Shown: piece after piece, positions 1 through 7,850 of the stretch | How positions within the stretch are numbered: position 1 is the stretch's first letter | Layout: each line of letters begins with the position of its first letter | DNA from: Pseudarthrobacter sp. IC2-21 | GTDB lineage: Bacteria; Actinomycetota; Actinomycetes; Actinomycetales; Micrococcaceae | Assembly: GCF_034048115.1 (NCBI RefSeq) | Contig: NZ_CP139145.1 | Coordinates: forward strand, 248,001 to 312,000 | Direction of reading: 5' to 3' | Length of the DNA stretch: 64,000 nt | The notes under the pieces: model-generated | The model's database searches: none | Told to the model about the DNA's origin: nothing | What the model saw: the letters and a program-made list of their open reading frames with translations, nothing else | Program-made: the position numbers and the translations under genes

Positions 1-554
1 CCGGTGGCCAGGGCCGGGGCCAGCTTCCAGGACTCCAGCATAAACGGGGTGTTCCACGGCGTGATCAGGCCGGCGACGCCGATCGGCTTGCGGTTCACGT
101 AGTTGATCTGGGAGCCCGGGACCTTCATGGCGTCGTCGAACTGGGCCACGATCAGGTCCGCGAAGAAGCGGAAGTTCTCGGCTGCGCGGAGGGCCTGGCC
201 CTTGGCCTGGGTAATCGGCAGGCCGGTATCGAAGGTTTCGAGTTCGGCCAGGCGTTCCTCCTGGGCCTCGACGGCGTCGGCGATCCTGTTCAGGATCCGG
301 GCGCGTTCGCGCGGCTTCATCCTGGGCCACGGGCCGTTCTTGAAGGCTTCGCGGGCGGCGGCGACGGCGAGGTCGATGTCCTCTTTCTGGCCGGCGGCTG
401 CGGTGGCGTAGTTGGTGTTGGACACCGGGTCCAGGACGTCGAAGGTCTTGCCGGACACCGAGTCCACGAACTGGCCGTTGATGTAGTGCTGGATATGGGA
501 GGGCAGGTCCTGCGGCACGTAATGCGTGCTGGCTTCTGCGGCAGTGAACGTCAT
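1..554 (-). CDS. hpaE: 5-carboxymethyl-2-hydroxymuconate semialdehyde dehydrogenase (partial)
   Basis: This is the N-terminal 184 or so residues of an NAD-dependent aldehyde dehydrogenase; the rest lies beyond the left edge. I translated it from an ATG at 554, preceded by AAGGA seven bases upstream. The reading contains YINGQFVDSVSGKTF, DPVSNTNYATAAAG and GLITPWNTPFMLESWKLAPA, typical of the HpaE branch, which oxidises 5-carboxymethyl-2-hydroxymuconate semialdehyde in homoprotocatechuate meta-cleavage. The catalytic cysteine and glutamate regions are not in the window. The gene follows a GntR regulator and an FAH-RraA enzyme on the same strand, so one operon is likely. Related 2-hydroxymuconate semialdehyde dehydrogenases cannot be excluded from this fragment. 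Confidence 0.85.
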   Translation of the reverse strand, partial: MTFTAAEASTHYVPQDLPSHIQHYINGQFVDSVSGKTFDVLDPVSNTNYATAAAGQKEDIDLAVAAAREAFKNGPWPRMKPRERARILNRIADAVEAQEERLAELETFDTGLPITQAKGQALRAAENFRFFADLIVAQFDDAMKVPGSQINYVNRKPIGVAGLITPWNTPFMLESWKLAPALAT

Positions 555-577
555 TGTTGTTTCCTTAGCTACTAGTC

Positions 578-640
578 CAACGCGGGGTCACTTCTCGCCC
601 AATGGGGGCCGTTTATCGGGCGTTAAGTGACCCCGCGTTG
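578..640. repeat. 63-bp two-tier palindrome, CAACGCGGGGTCACTT family (copy 1)
   Basis: The arms 578-593 and 625-640 are perfect 16-base inverted repeats (CAACGCGGGGTCACTT and its complement). Inside them a second short stem (CGCCC with GGGCG) brackets the loop. A second copy with the same arms and the same total length lies at 51539-51601. The right end is two bases from the stop codon of the GntR gene, and there is no T tract, so a simple intrinsic terminator is not the obvious reading. Confidence 0.85.
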
Positions 641-642
641 CT

Positions 643-1314
643 TTATTGGAGGGGTTGGGCCTGCGCGAGGTAGGCATCGAGGGTGGCGCTGCGGTGGAGC
701 CGTGCTGCTTTTTCAATGGCGTCCGCGTCGGCGCCGGATTCGATGAGCCGGAGCAGTGACTCGTGCTCATCCACGGAATTGTGGGCCCTGCCCGGGACGA
801 AGCGGAAGGTTGAGGACCGCAGGGAGGCGAGCCGGTTCCAGCCGCTGTGGACGAGGCCCAGGATGTGCGGGTTGGGGCAGTGCTCGAACAGGACGCTGTG
901 GAAGTCCTGGTTGAGCTGTGTGAAGCGGACCGGATCGAAGTGTTCCAGGCATTCGCGCATCTCCGCGTTCACCGCACGGGCACGGGCCACATCGGCCGCG
1001 CCGATCAGCGGAGCTGACAGCGCGGTGGCGGCGCCTTCGACGATGCTCAGCGTCTGCATGGTGTACAGGTACTCGGTGGGGTCGATCCCCGCCACCGTGG
1101 CGCCAACGTTCCGCTCGAACTTCACCAGCCCCTCGGCCTCGAGCCGGCGGATGGCCTCGCGGACCGGCACCACACTCACGCCCAGGTCTTTGGCGATGAC
1201 CGCCAGGACCAGGCGGTAACCGGGAGTGTAGGTGCCTCCCACAATGCGTGCCTTAACCGCTTCGTAGGCCTGCTGGGACTTGCTGCCGGCGGCGGTTAAT
1301 GCGGTCTCAGTCAT
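643..1314 (-). CDS. GntR-family (FCD subfamily) transcriptional regulator
   Basis: A 223-residue regulator with an N-terminal winged helix (about residues 14-75, including VVPVREAIRRLEAEGLV) and a C-terminal all-helical FCD ligand domain. The FCD metal-site candidates are the histidines in NQDFH, DEHE and RLH. I chose the ATG at 1314, whose first bases overlap the stop codon of the upstream FAH-RraA gene as ATGA and which has a GAGG upstream. An in-frame start at 1365 would run into that gene. FCD regulators usually respond to small carboxylates, so a catabolic intermediate of the adjacent aromatic pathway is a reasonable inducer. The perfect palindrome at 2823-2834 is its likely operator. 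Confidence 0.88.
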   Translation of the reverse strand: MTETALTAAGSKSQQAYEAVKARIVGGTYTPGYRLVLAVIAKDLGVSVVPVREAIRRLEAEGLVKFERNVGATVAGIDPTEYLYTMQTLSIVEGAATALSAPLIGAADVARARAVNAEMRECLEHFDPVRFTQLNQDFHSVLFEHCPNPHILGLVHSGWNRLASLRSSTFRFVPGRAHNSVDEHESLLRLIESGADADAIEKAARLHRSATLDAYLAQAQPLQ

Positions 1315-2798
1315 TGGCGTGGTCCTCTTCCCGTTCGTTCCCACTCCGCGTACTTGTTCTGCCACTCGGCGTTCATGGGGTAGAGGCCGTCAACGCTGTT
1401 GCCTTCCTGGACCATCTGGAAGATGAACGCTTCCTCTTTTTCCTGCTGGATGCAGTCCTCCACCAGTTCCTCGGCGAGGGCCGGCGGGATCACCAGGATG
1501 CCGTCGGAATCGGCCACGATGATGTCGCCGGGCTGGACCGTGGCACCGCCGCACGCGATGGTGATGTCCCTGTCCCACGGGATGTGGCGGCGGCCCAGCA
1601 CGGCGGGGTGCGGGTTGGCAAAGTAGGTGGGCATCTCCAGGCCGGCCACCGCGGTGTAGTCGCGGACGCCGCCGTCGGTGATGATCGCCGCCGCGCCGCG
1701 GACCTGGGCCCGGAGAGCGAGGATGTCGCCCACCGTTCCGGTGCCCTTTTCGCCGCGGGCCTCCATCACGAGGATTTCGCCTTCGTTGACGGAGTCGATG
1801 GCGCGTTTCTGGGCGTTGAAGCCGCCGCCGTGGGTCTTGAAGAGGTCCTCCCGGTTGGGGACGTACCGGAGGGTCCGGGCCAGGCCCACCACGCGACGGT
1901 CGGGGCGGGTGGCCTGCAGCCCGTCGATGCTGACGTTGTTGAGGCCGCGTTTGCGCAGCTGGGAGGACAGGGTGGCGGTGGCCACGCTCTCCAGTTTGGC
2001 CTTCAGTTCGGGGGAGAGGGCAGGCACGACGGCGGCCGCTTCGGCGGGTGCCAAACCCGCCGCTTCGCGGGAACCGTATGCCTCCTCGCGCTGCAGGTCA
2101 TCAACCTTGGGTGCGGCACCAAACTCAGCGAACGGCGTCGTGCCTTCCGCAACGGAGGTGACCAGCCGGCCGGTGGTGAGGCGCCCGTCCGCGGTGCCGA
2201 CCTCGACTTCGAGGACGTCGCCGGGCTTAGCCACAGAAGCGCCGGCCGGCGTGCCGGTGAGGATGATGTCCCCCTCCTCGAGCGTGAGCAGCTGGGACAG
2301 GTCCGCCACCAGCCGGGGGAACGGGAAAAGCAGGTCCCCCGTGGTGTCATCCTGGACGAGCTCCCCGTTGTGCCAGGTGCGGATGCGCAGGGTGGCGGGG
2401 TCCACGGCGTCTGCGGGGATGAGGGCGGGGCCTACCGGGGTGAAGCCGTCGCCGCCCTTGGACCGGAGGTTGGAGCCCTTGTCCGCGTAGCGCAAGTCGT
2501 AGACGCCCAGATCGTTGCTGGCGGTCACGGCGGCAACGTGGCTCCAGGCGTCCTCGATGCTGACCCGCCGTGCGGCCTTGCCGATGACCAGGGCAATCTC
2601 GCCCTCGTAGCCGAGCAGTTCGCACCCTGCGGGGCGTTCCACCGCGCTGCCGCTGAGGGACAGCGATGACGAGGGCTTGAGGAAGTAGGACGGCTGGGCC
2701 GGCGTGCGGCCCCGCTGGGCGGCCCGGCTGGGGTAGTTGATGTGCACTGCGATCACCTTGCGTGCCGCTGCGAGGATGTCCCCGTTGACCTGCTCCAA
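1311..2798 (-). CDS. Fused fumarylacetoacetate hydrolase (HpaG-like) / RraA-like aldolase enzyme
   Basis: A two-domain protein of about 495 residues. The first half is an FAH-fold domain with the metal-site pattern EGEIA, an aspartate in SNDLGVYD and GDGFTPVGP, like HpaG decarboxylase/isomerase. The second half is an RraA/HMG-aldolase-like domain with GTVGDILALRAQVRG, ITDGGVRDY and VQPGDIIVADSDG. I chose the TTG at 2798, preceded by GAGGAG six bases upstream. A longer reading from 2864 would put coding sequence over the operator palindrome at 2823-2834. HpaG normally fuses two FAH domains, so the RraA partner is unusual. I infer successive decarboxylation/isomerisation and retro-aldol or oxaloacetate decarboxylation of the ring-cleavage product; the substrate is not proven. 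Confidence 0.85.
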   Translation of the reverse strand: MEQVNGDILAAARKVIAVHINYPSRAAQRGRTPAQPSYFLKPSSSLSLSGSAVERPAGCELLGYEGEIALVIGKAARRVSIEDAWSHVAAVTASNDLGVYDLRYADKGSNLRSKGGDGFTPVGPALIPADAVDPATLRIRTWHNGELVQDDTTGDLLFPFPRLVADLSQLLTLEEGDIILTGTPAGASVAKPGDVLEVEVGTADGRLTTGRLVTSVAEGTTPFAEFGAAPKVDDLQREEAYGSREAAGLAPAEAAAVVPALSPELKAKLESVATATLSSQLRKRGLNNVSIDGLQATRPDRRVVGLARTLRYVPNREDLFKTHGGGFNAQKRAIDSVNEGEILVMEARGEKGTGTVGDILALRAQVRGAAAIITDGGVRDYTAVAGLEMPTYFANPHPAVLGRRHIPWDRDITIACGGATVQPGDIIVADSDGILVIPPALAEELVEDCIQQEKEEAFIFQMVQEGNSVDGLYPMNAEWQNKYAEWERTGRGPRQ

Positions 2799-2822
2799 AA
2801 CCGTCTCCTCATCAAGTACGAA

Positions 2823-2834
2823 ATCGTATACGAT
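2823..2834. promoter_or_regulatory. Candidate GntR/FCD operator
   Basis: The bases ATCGTATACGAT form a perfect 12-base palindrome, 24 bases upstream of the TTG start of the FAH-RraA gene. TNGT...ACNA palindromes centred on TA are typical of FCD-type GntR operators, and a regulator of that class is encoded in the same operon. This suggests autoregulated repression. No footprint is available. Confidence 0.55.
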
Positions 2835-2973
2835 GACTATTCCCCAATGAGTGGGGCCTGTCAACCCCTCTGGTGCGGCGACTTCTCGCGGCGCGAGGCC
2901 TCAACGGTAGTCGTAGTTTTCGGGTACTTGTATGCGGCGTCACACCTGCCGTACAGTCATGGACCAGCGCTTT

Positions 2974-3008
2974 GTTTCTAATATAGAAACCAAAATTCTT
3001 ATATCGAA
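2974..3008. promoter_or_regulatory. Tandem IclR-type operator candidates upstream of mobA
   Basis: The first site, 2974-2990, is GTTTCTA, then ATA, then TAGAAAC: a perfect seven-base inverted repeat. A second site follows exactly 20 bases on (TTC at 2996, ATATCGAAC to 3009), sharing the TTC-N7-GAA frame. The second half-site ATATCGAAC recurs at 5807-5815 before the IclR gene. Two sites on one helix face just upstream of a catabolic gene fit activation by an IclR protein. Confidence 0.5.
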
Positions 3009-3084
3009 CACTCCTGAGGTTCTCGGTTCCAGTTGACCCGGGTCCCTTATGAAAGCCAATCCCACAGTGAAGTGAGGAAAGCCC

Positions 3085-5016
3085 ATGCAGTTCCACCACC
3101 ACGGTTACGTATCCGGAGACCCCCGGGTCAAGCCCGCAGCAGGGGTCGGCATCGACCGCCCCGATGAGCTTCCGGACCACGTTGATGTGTTGATTGTTGG
3201 CTCCGGGCCCGCGGGCATGCTCGCCGCCGCGCAGCTGTCCCAGTTTCCGAACGTCACCACCAGGATGGTGGAGCGCCGCCCGGGACGGCTGGCCATCGGC
3301 CAGGCCGATGGCATCCAGGCCCGTAGTGTGGAGACGTTCCAGGCCTTTGGCTTCGCGGAGCGGATCATCGCCGAGGCCTACCGCATCACCGAGATGGCAT
3401 TCTGGAAGCCCGACGCAACGGACCCCTCGCGGATCGTCCGGGCAGCGCGCACGCCGGATGACCCTGCCGGGATCAGCGAATTTCCGCACCTCATCGTCAA
3501 CCAGGCCCGCGTGCTGGACTACTTCGCCGAGTTCATGGCCAATTCCCCCGCCCGCATGAAGCCGGATTATGGTTTTGAGTTCGTGGATCTTGAGGTCTCC
3601 GATGAGGGGGAATACCCGGTCACCGTCACACTGCTGCACACCTCCGGCCCGAACGAAGGCAAAGAGCGCACCGTCCGGGCAAAGTACGTGGTCGGCGCCG
3701 ACGGCGCCCGCAGCAAAGTGCGGGATTCGATCGGCTGCACCCTCGCCGGAGACGCTGCCAACCACGCGTGGGGCGTGATGGATGTCCTCGCCGTGACAGA
3801 CTTCCCGGACATCCGCACCAAGTGCGCCATCCAGTCCGGCTCGGGCGGCAGTATCCTCCATATCCCGCGCGAGGGCGGCCACCTCTTCCGGATGTACGTT
3901 GACCTGGGCGAGGTGGACCCGGACGACAACGGTGCCGTGCGAAACACCACCATCGAAGAAATCATCGCCAAGGCCAACGAGATCCTTCACCCCTACACCC
4001 TGGACGTGCGGAACGTCGCCTGGCACAGCGTGTACGAGGTGGGGCACCGCCTCACGGACCGGTTCGACGACGTCCTTCCGGAGGACCGCGGCACGCGGAC
4101 CCCGCGGGTGTTCATCACCGGGGATGCCTGCCATACACACAGCGCAAAGGCCGGCCAGGGCATGAACGTGTCCATGCAGGACGGCTTCAACATTGCGTGG
4201 AAACTCGGCCACGTGCTCGAGGGCCGCAGCCCGGAGTCCCTGCTCTCCACCTATTCGGAAGAGCGCCAGGTGGTGGCGAAAAACCTCATCGACTTCGATA
4301 AAGAGTGGTCCACCATGATGGCCAAGAAGCCCGAAGAGTTCGCGAACCCCACGGAGCTCGAGAATTTCTATGTCAGCACGGCCGAGTTTCCGGCCGGGTT
4401 CATGACCGAGTACGCGCCGTCCATGCTGGTTGCACCCGCGGATCACCAGCACCTCGCAACGGGCTTCCCCGTGGGAAAGCGCTTCAAGTCAGCTCCCGTG
4501 GTGCGGGTTGGCGACACCAACCCCGTCCACCTGGGCCACCATGCCACGGCTGACGGCCGCTGGCGCATCTACGTCTTCGCGGACCAGGCACTTCCGTCAG
4601 GAGGGACCCAGCCAGCGTCTGCCACGGACCGGTTTGCCGAATGGATCGCGAACTCGCCGGAATCACCCCTGGCCGCGACGCCGTCGGACGCGGATCCCGA
4701 CGCCTGGTTCGACGTGAAGGTGATCTACCAGCAGGCGCATGCCAGCCTGGACATCGGGGCGGTGCCGGCCGTGTTCAAACCCCTGGTGGGACCGTTCAAG
4801 CTCACCGATTACGAGAAGGTGTACGCCACCGATCCCACAGCCGATATTTTCGAGCTGCGGGGCGTGGACCGCGGCGGTGTGGTGGTGGTGGTGCGGCCGG
4901 ACCAGTACGTGGCAAATGTCCTGCCCCTGACCGCGACGGCTGAGCTCGGGGCGTTCTTCGCTCCCCTTCTGGCGCCCCGGTTGGAGGCATCGGCGGCTAG
5001 CGGAGCTGTTCGCTGA
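3085..5016 (+). CDS. mobA: 3-hydroxybenzoate 4-monooxygenase (FAD-dependent, MobA-type)
   Basis: A 643-residue FAD-dependent aromatic hydroxylase. It has the dinucleotide-binding motif VGSGPAG near residue 38, the VVGADGARS motif near 203 and the GDACHTHSAKAGQGMN FAD motif near 346, followed by a C-terminal thioredoxin-like domain. Length, the MQFH start and blocks such as GVMDVLAVTDFPD and ILHIPREGGHLFR match what I recall of the Comamonas enzyme that converts 3-hydroxybenzoate to protocatechuate. GAGG lies seven bases before the ATG. The gene is divergent from the FAH-RraA operon and overlaps the convergent IclR gene by 20 bases at its 3' end. Protocatechuate ring-cleavage genes are not in the window, so its exact substrate remains inferred. 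Confidence 0.85.
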   Translation: MQFHHHGYVSGDPRVKPAAGVGIDRPDELPDHVDVLIVGSGPAGMLAAAQLSQFPNVTTRMVERRPGRLAIGQADGIQARSVETFQAFGFAERIIAEAYRITEMAFWKPDATDPSRIVRAARTPDDPAGISEFPHLIVNQARVLDYFAEFMANSPARMKPDYGFEFVDLEVSDEGEYPVTVTLLHTSGPNEGKERTVRAKYVVGADGARSKVRDSIGCTLAGDAANHAWGVMDVLAVTDFPDIRTKCAIQSGSGGSILHIPREGGHLFRMYVDLGEVDPDDNGAVRNTTIEEIIAKANEILHPYTLDVRNVAWHSVYEVGHRLTDRFDDVLPEDRGTRTPRVFITGDACHTHSAKAGQGMNVSMQDGFNIAWKLGHVLEGRSPESLLSTYSEERQVVAKNLIDFDKEWSTMMAKKPEEFANPTELENFYVSTAEFPAGFMTEYAPSMLVAPADHQHLATGFPVGKRFKSAPVVRVGDTNPVHLGHHATADGRWRIYVFADQALPSGGTQPASATDRFAEWIANSPESPLAATPSDADPDAWFDVKVIYQQAHASLDIGAVPAVFKPLVGPFKLTDYEKVYATDPTADIFELRGVDRGGVVVVVRPDQYVANVLPLTATAELGAFFAPLLAPRLEASAASGAVR

Positions 5017-5725
5017 TCCGCCGGGCGGCATCCTTGACGGAGCTGCCCACCTGCTCAGGAGGGAGCTGGGCGCTGGGATAAACCACGGCGATGGCGGCCG
5101 GCTGGAGCCCCTGGGCCGGGCTGAGCGGGACGGCCACGGACGTAACCCCCGGCAGGACTTCGTGGTGGCTGACGGCAAATCCCGACTCGCGGACGGACGC
5201 CACTTCCGGACGCCGGGGCTGATCCGGCGAAACCGCCTCCCACTGAGCGTCGTCCAGGATTGCCTGGATAGCCAGCCCCGGCGCCCCCAGGTTCAGCGCG
5301 TGGCGGGTGCCGGGCCGCTGGACCACCGCGGCACGGCTGTGCCGCGGTTCCACGCTGGTCAGGGTGGTGCAGTCCCCGCGGTCCAGCACCACCAGGAAAG
5401 CGGTGGTGCCCAGTTCATTGGCGAGGGCTGTCAGCTCCGGCAGCGCTGCAGTTTGCAGGTCGCGGGCAACGCCGCGGGCCAGCGTGGCCAACCCGGTGCC
5501 CAGGACGATGCTCCCGGCGTTGTCCCTGGCGACGAGTCTGTGGTCTTCAAGGGTGCGGAGGATTCTGTAGGCAATTGAGCGGTGGACGCCCATCCTGGCC
5601 GAAATTTCTGCGATGCTGAGCGCCGTCGTTTCCTCGCTCAGGATCTCCAGCATCCTGATCCCGCGGGAGAGGGTCTGCGAATGGGCCGGTGCGGCCTTGC
5701 CGTCCGGAAGTGCTGCGTCTGCCAT
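4997..5725 (-). CDS. IclR-family transcriptional regulator
   Basis: About 242 residues: an N-terminal helix-turn-helix (LSIAEISARMGVHRSIAYRILRTLEDHRLV) and a C-terminal IclR effector domain. I chose the ATG at 5725 (MADAALPDG) because the longer in-frame extension to 5836 is not family-like and would overlie the ATATCGAAC site at 5800-5815. The gene converges on mobA with a 20-base 3' overlap. IclR proteins of aromatic pathways (PobR and PcaU types) usually activate a divergent or adjacent catabolic gene, so MobA is the probable target. The shared half-sites before both genes support that. Confidence 0.87.
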   Translation of the reverse strand: MADAALPDGKAAPAHSQTLSRGIRMLEILSEETTALSIAEISARMGVHRSIAYRILRTLEDHRLVARDNAGSIVLGTGLATLARGVARDLQTAALPELTALANELGTTAFLVVLDRGDCTTLTSVEPRHSRAAVVQRPGTRHALNLGAPGLAIQAILDDAQWEAVSPDQPRRPEVASVRESGFAVSHHEVLPGVTSVAVPLSPAQGLQPAAIAVVYPSAQLPPEQVGSSVKDAARRISEQLR

Positions 5726-5799
5726 GCCGCCGTACCCCTGTCGTTTCTGTCCGGTGATGCCCCAGGCCTCAAAGCCGGCAGCCCCATAGTAGAACACAG

Positions 5800-5815
5800 G
5801 TTGCGAATATCGAAC
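5800..5815. promoter_or_regulatory. Candidate IclR autoregulatory site
   Basis: GTTGCGAATATCGAAC shares the ATA-centred layout and the ATATCGAAC half-site with the pair upstream of mobA. It lies 75 bases before the chosen IclR start. Symmetry is imperfect: only CGA-ATA-TCG is exact. Confidence 0.35.
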
Positions 5816-5847
5816 GCCTGACCGCGGACCGGCCACCGTTCGGCGCG

Positions 5848-7113
5848 TTAGCGGCGAGCCTCTCCCTTGTCCAGTAACTGCCCCGCGCGCATGACCAGGA
5901 CGCGTTCAAAGTTGCCGTCCACCACCACGACGTCGGCGCGCAGGCCCGCGCGGAGGCCCCCCACATGCTCCTGCTCGCCGATGATGGCCGCCGGGACGGC
6001 AGTCGCGGACAGGACTGCGGCGGCGGGTTCCACCCCGGCGCCGATGGTCCGGCGCACCACGTCCAGCAGCGTTGCCGTCCCGCCGGCGAGGGTGCCGTCG
6101 CCGAGCCGCGCCACGGCAGCGCTGACGGAGACAGATGCCGGACCGAGCTCGTAGTGCCCGTCGGGCAGGCCGGTGGCGGCCATTGAGTCGGTTACCAGGA
6201 CCACGTTTTCCGGGCCGACCAGGTCGAACACCATCCGCACGGTTTCAGGATCCAGGTGAACGCCGTCCGCGATGAGTTCCACGGCCGCTTTGCCGGCGGC
6301 GGCCAGCCGAAGGCACGCGGCCACAGGGCCGGGGCTGCGGTGGTGCAGCGGCGGCATGCCGTTGAAGAGGTGGGTGATGGTGGGGCGCGACGCCGGTCCC
6401 CGCCCGGCTGCCTGCAGCAGTTCGGCAGCCGCGGTGAGGGAGGCCGCCGTCGTGCGCGCATCCGCATCGGTGTGCCCCAGCGACGGCGTCACACCGTTTT
6501 CGGCGAGCATCCGCACCAGGGCTTCGGCGCCGGGGAGTTCGGGCGCGTAGGTCATGGTCCGCAGGTGTCCGCCGGCGGCGTCCATCATTTCACCGAGCAG
6601 GCCGACGTCGGGGTCGCGGAGGAACCGCGGGTCCTGGGCGCCGCAGCGGGCGTGCGACAGGAACGGGCCCTCGGCGTGGATGCCCGCGACGAGACCTTCG
6701 TCGGCCAGCTGCCGCAGTGTTTTCAGGCCCCGCAACAGGTCCGCGCGGGAAGCAGTCACCAGGCTTGCGAGCAGCGTGGTGGTGCCGGCGCGGTGCAGGA
6801 ACTCGACGGCGGTGCGGGCCGGTTCGCTGTTGCCGGTCGGGAAGTCGCCGCCCGCTGCGCCGTGGCAGTGGAGGTCAATGAGGCCGGGCAGGATCATGCT
6901 GCCCGGCGGCAACTCCAGTTCTTCAAGGCCCGGCATCGATGCGTCCATGCCTGCGCGGGCGCCCACGTATACGATGCGGCCATCAGCCACGGCCACGACG
7001 GCGTTGTCCATGGACATTCCGTCCGTCAGGACCGTGCCGGGCAAGAGATAGCTCCCGGAGCCGGCGGCATTCGTTTGCTTTTGTTTCCGTGGCATTTGGT
7101 CCTGCGGAGTCAC
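5848..7113 (-). CDS. nagA: N-acetylglucosamine-6-phosphate deacetylase
   Basis: A 421-residue amidohydrolase that removes acetate from N-acetylglucosamine-6-phosphate, giving glucosamine-6-phosphate. Metal and catalytic landmarks are LIDLHCHG near residue 80, SLGHTDAD near 214, THLFNGMPPLHHRSPG near 250 and the catalytic aspartate in LVTDSM near 307. The start is a GTG at 7113 whose bases overlap the nanE stop as GTGA, indicating translational coupling. It is the last gene of the leftward nan operon. The next step, NagB deaminase, is not in this window. Confidence 0.93.
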   Translation of the reverse strand: MTPQDQMPRKQKQTNAAGSGSYLLPGTVLTDGMSMDNAVVAVADGRIVYVGARAGMDASMPGLEELELPPGSMILPGLIDLHCHGAAGGDFPTGNSEPARTAVEFLHRAGTTTLLASLVTASRADLLRGLKTLRQLADEGLVAGIHAEGPFLSHARCGAQDPRFLRDPDVGLLGEMMDAAGGHLRTMTYAPELPGAEALVRMLAENGVTPSLGHTDADARTTAASLTAAAELLQAAGRGPASRPTITHLFNGMPPLHHRSPGPVAACLRLAAAGKAAVELIADGVHLDPETVRMVFDLVGPENVVLVTDSMAATGLPDGHYELGPASVSVSAAVARLGDGTLAGGTATLLDVVRRTIGAGVEPAAAVLSATAVPAAIIGEQEHVGGLRAGLRADVVVVDGNFERVLVMRAGQLLDKGEARR

Positions 7114-7793
7114 TTCAGGGCCTCGGCAAACCAGCCGGTGATGGTGGCCGGGTGGGTGATGGCCGTGCCAACCACGACGGCGAATGCGCCGGCATTGAGC
7201 GACTCCCGGGCCTGCGCAGGGGTATGCAGGCGGCCCTCGGCGATGAGGGGAACGCCGAAACCGGCAGCGGCGATCTGCTCAATCAGCTCCAGGTCGGGGC
7301 CGTGCGTTTTGGGGCGCTCGCCGGTGTAGCCGGACAGGGTGGTGCCGATCAGGTCAGCCCCGGCTTCGACGGCGGCAGCCGCGTCGTCGAAGGAACCGCA
7401 GTCAGCCATCACCAGCGCGTGGGATTCGGCGTGGATGCCTGCAACCGTCTCGGCAAGGGTCAGTCCGTCGGGACGCTGGCGGCGGGTGCCGTCGATTGCC
7501 ACGACGTGCGCGCCTGCGTTTGCCACGGCCAAGGCGTGCCGGAGCGTGGGAGTGATGAAGACGCCGTCGTGCCCGTCCTTCCAGAGCCCGATCACCGGAA
7601 CCTCCACGGCTGCGCGGCTGAACTGCACATCGGCCAGGCCCTGGACACGGACTGCGGCGGCACCGCCGATCACAGCAGAGGCGGCAAACTGCGCGGTGGT
7701 GCGGGGATCGCGCAGGGGCTCGCCCGGGTAGGCCTGGCAGGAGACGATCAGTTGCCCGCGGAGGAATTCAAGGGCTTCGGGGGTCAGGATCAC
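7110..7793 (-). CDS. nanE: N-acetylmannosamine-6-phosphate 2-epimerase
   Basis: A 227-residue TIM-barrel epimerase converting N-acetylmannosamine-6-phosphate to N-acetylglucosamine-6-phosphate. It opens MILTPEALEFLRGQLIVSCQ and carries the candidate catalytic lysine in GLWKDGHDG and glutamate in IAEGRLHTP, with the phosphate-binding loop near the C terminus (AFAVVVGTAITHP). Its length is normal for NanE. It sits between nanK and nagA, exactly where the pathway needs it, 57 bases after nanK and overlapping nagA by four bases. Confidence 0.94.
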   Translation of the reverse strand: MILTPEALEFLRGQLIVSCQAYPGEPLRDPRTTAQFAASAVIGGAAAVRVQGLADVQFSRAAVEVPVIGLWKDGHDGVFITPTLRHALAVANAGAHVVAIDGTRRQRPDGLTLAETVAGIHAESHALVMADCGSFDDAAAAVEAGADLIGTTLSGYTGERPKTHGPDLELIEQIAAAGFGVPLIAEGRLHTPAQARESLNAGAFAVVVGTAITHPATITGWFAEALK

Positions 7794-7850
7794 GATCGGT
7801 TCCTCTGGAAGTTTGGCGGGCGGTTTGTCGAGGTACTTAGGACGATGGTG

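Noticed and set aside
2812..4452. 546-codon open frame on the minus strand across mobA
   Set aside because: It is antisense to a clear FAD monooxygenase, has no family-like motif and arises from high GC third-position bias.
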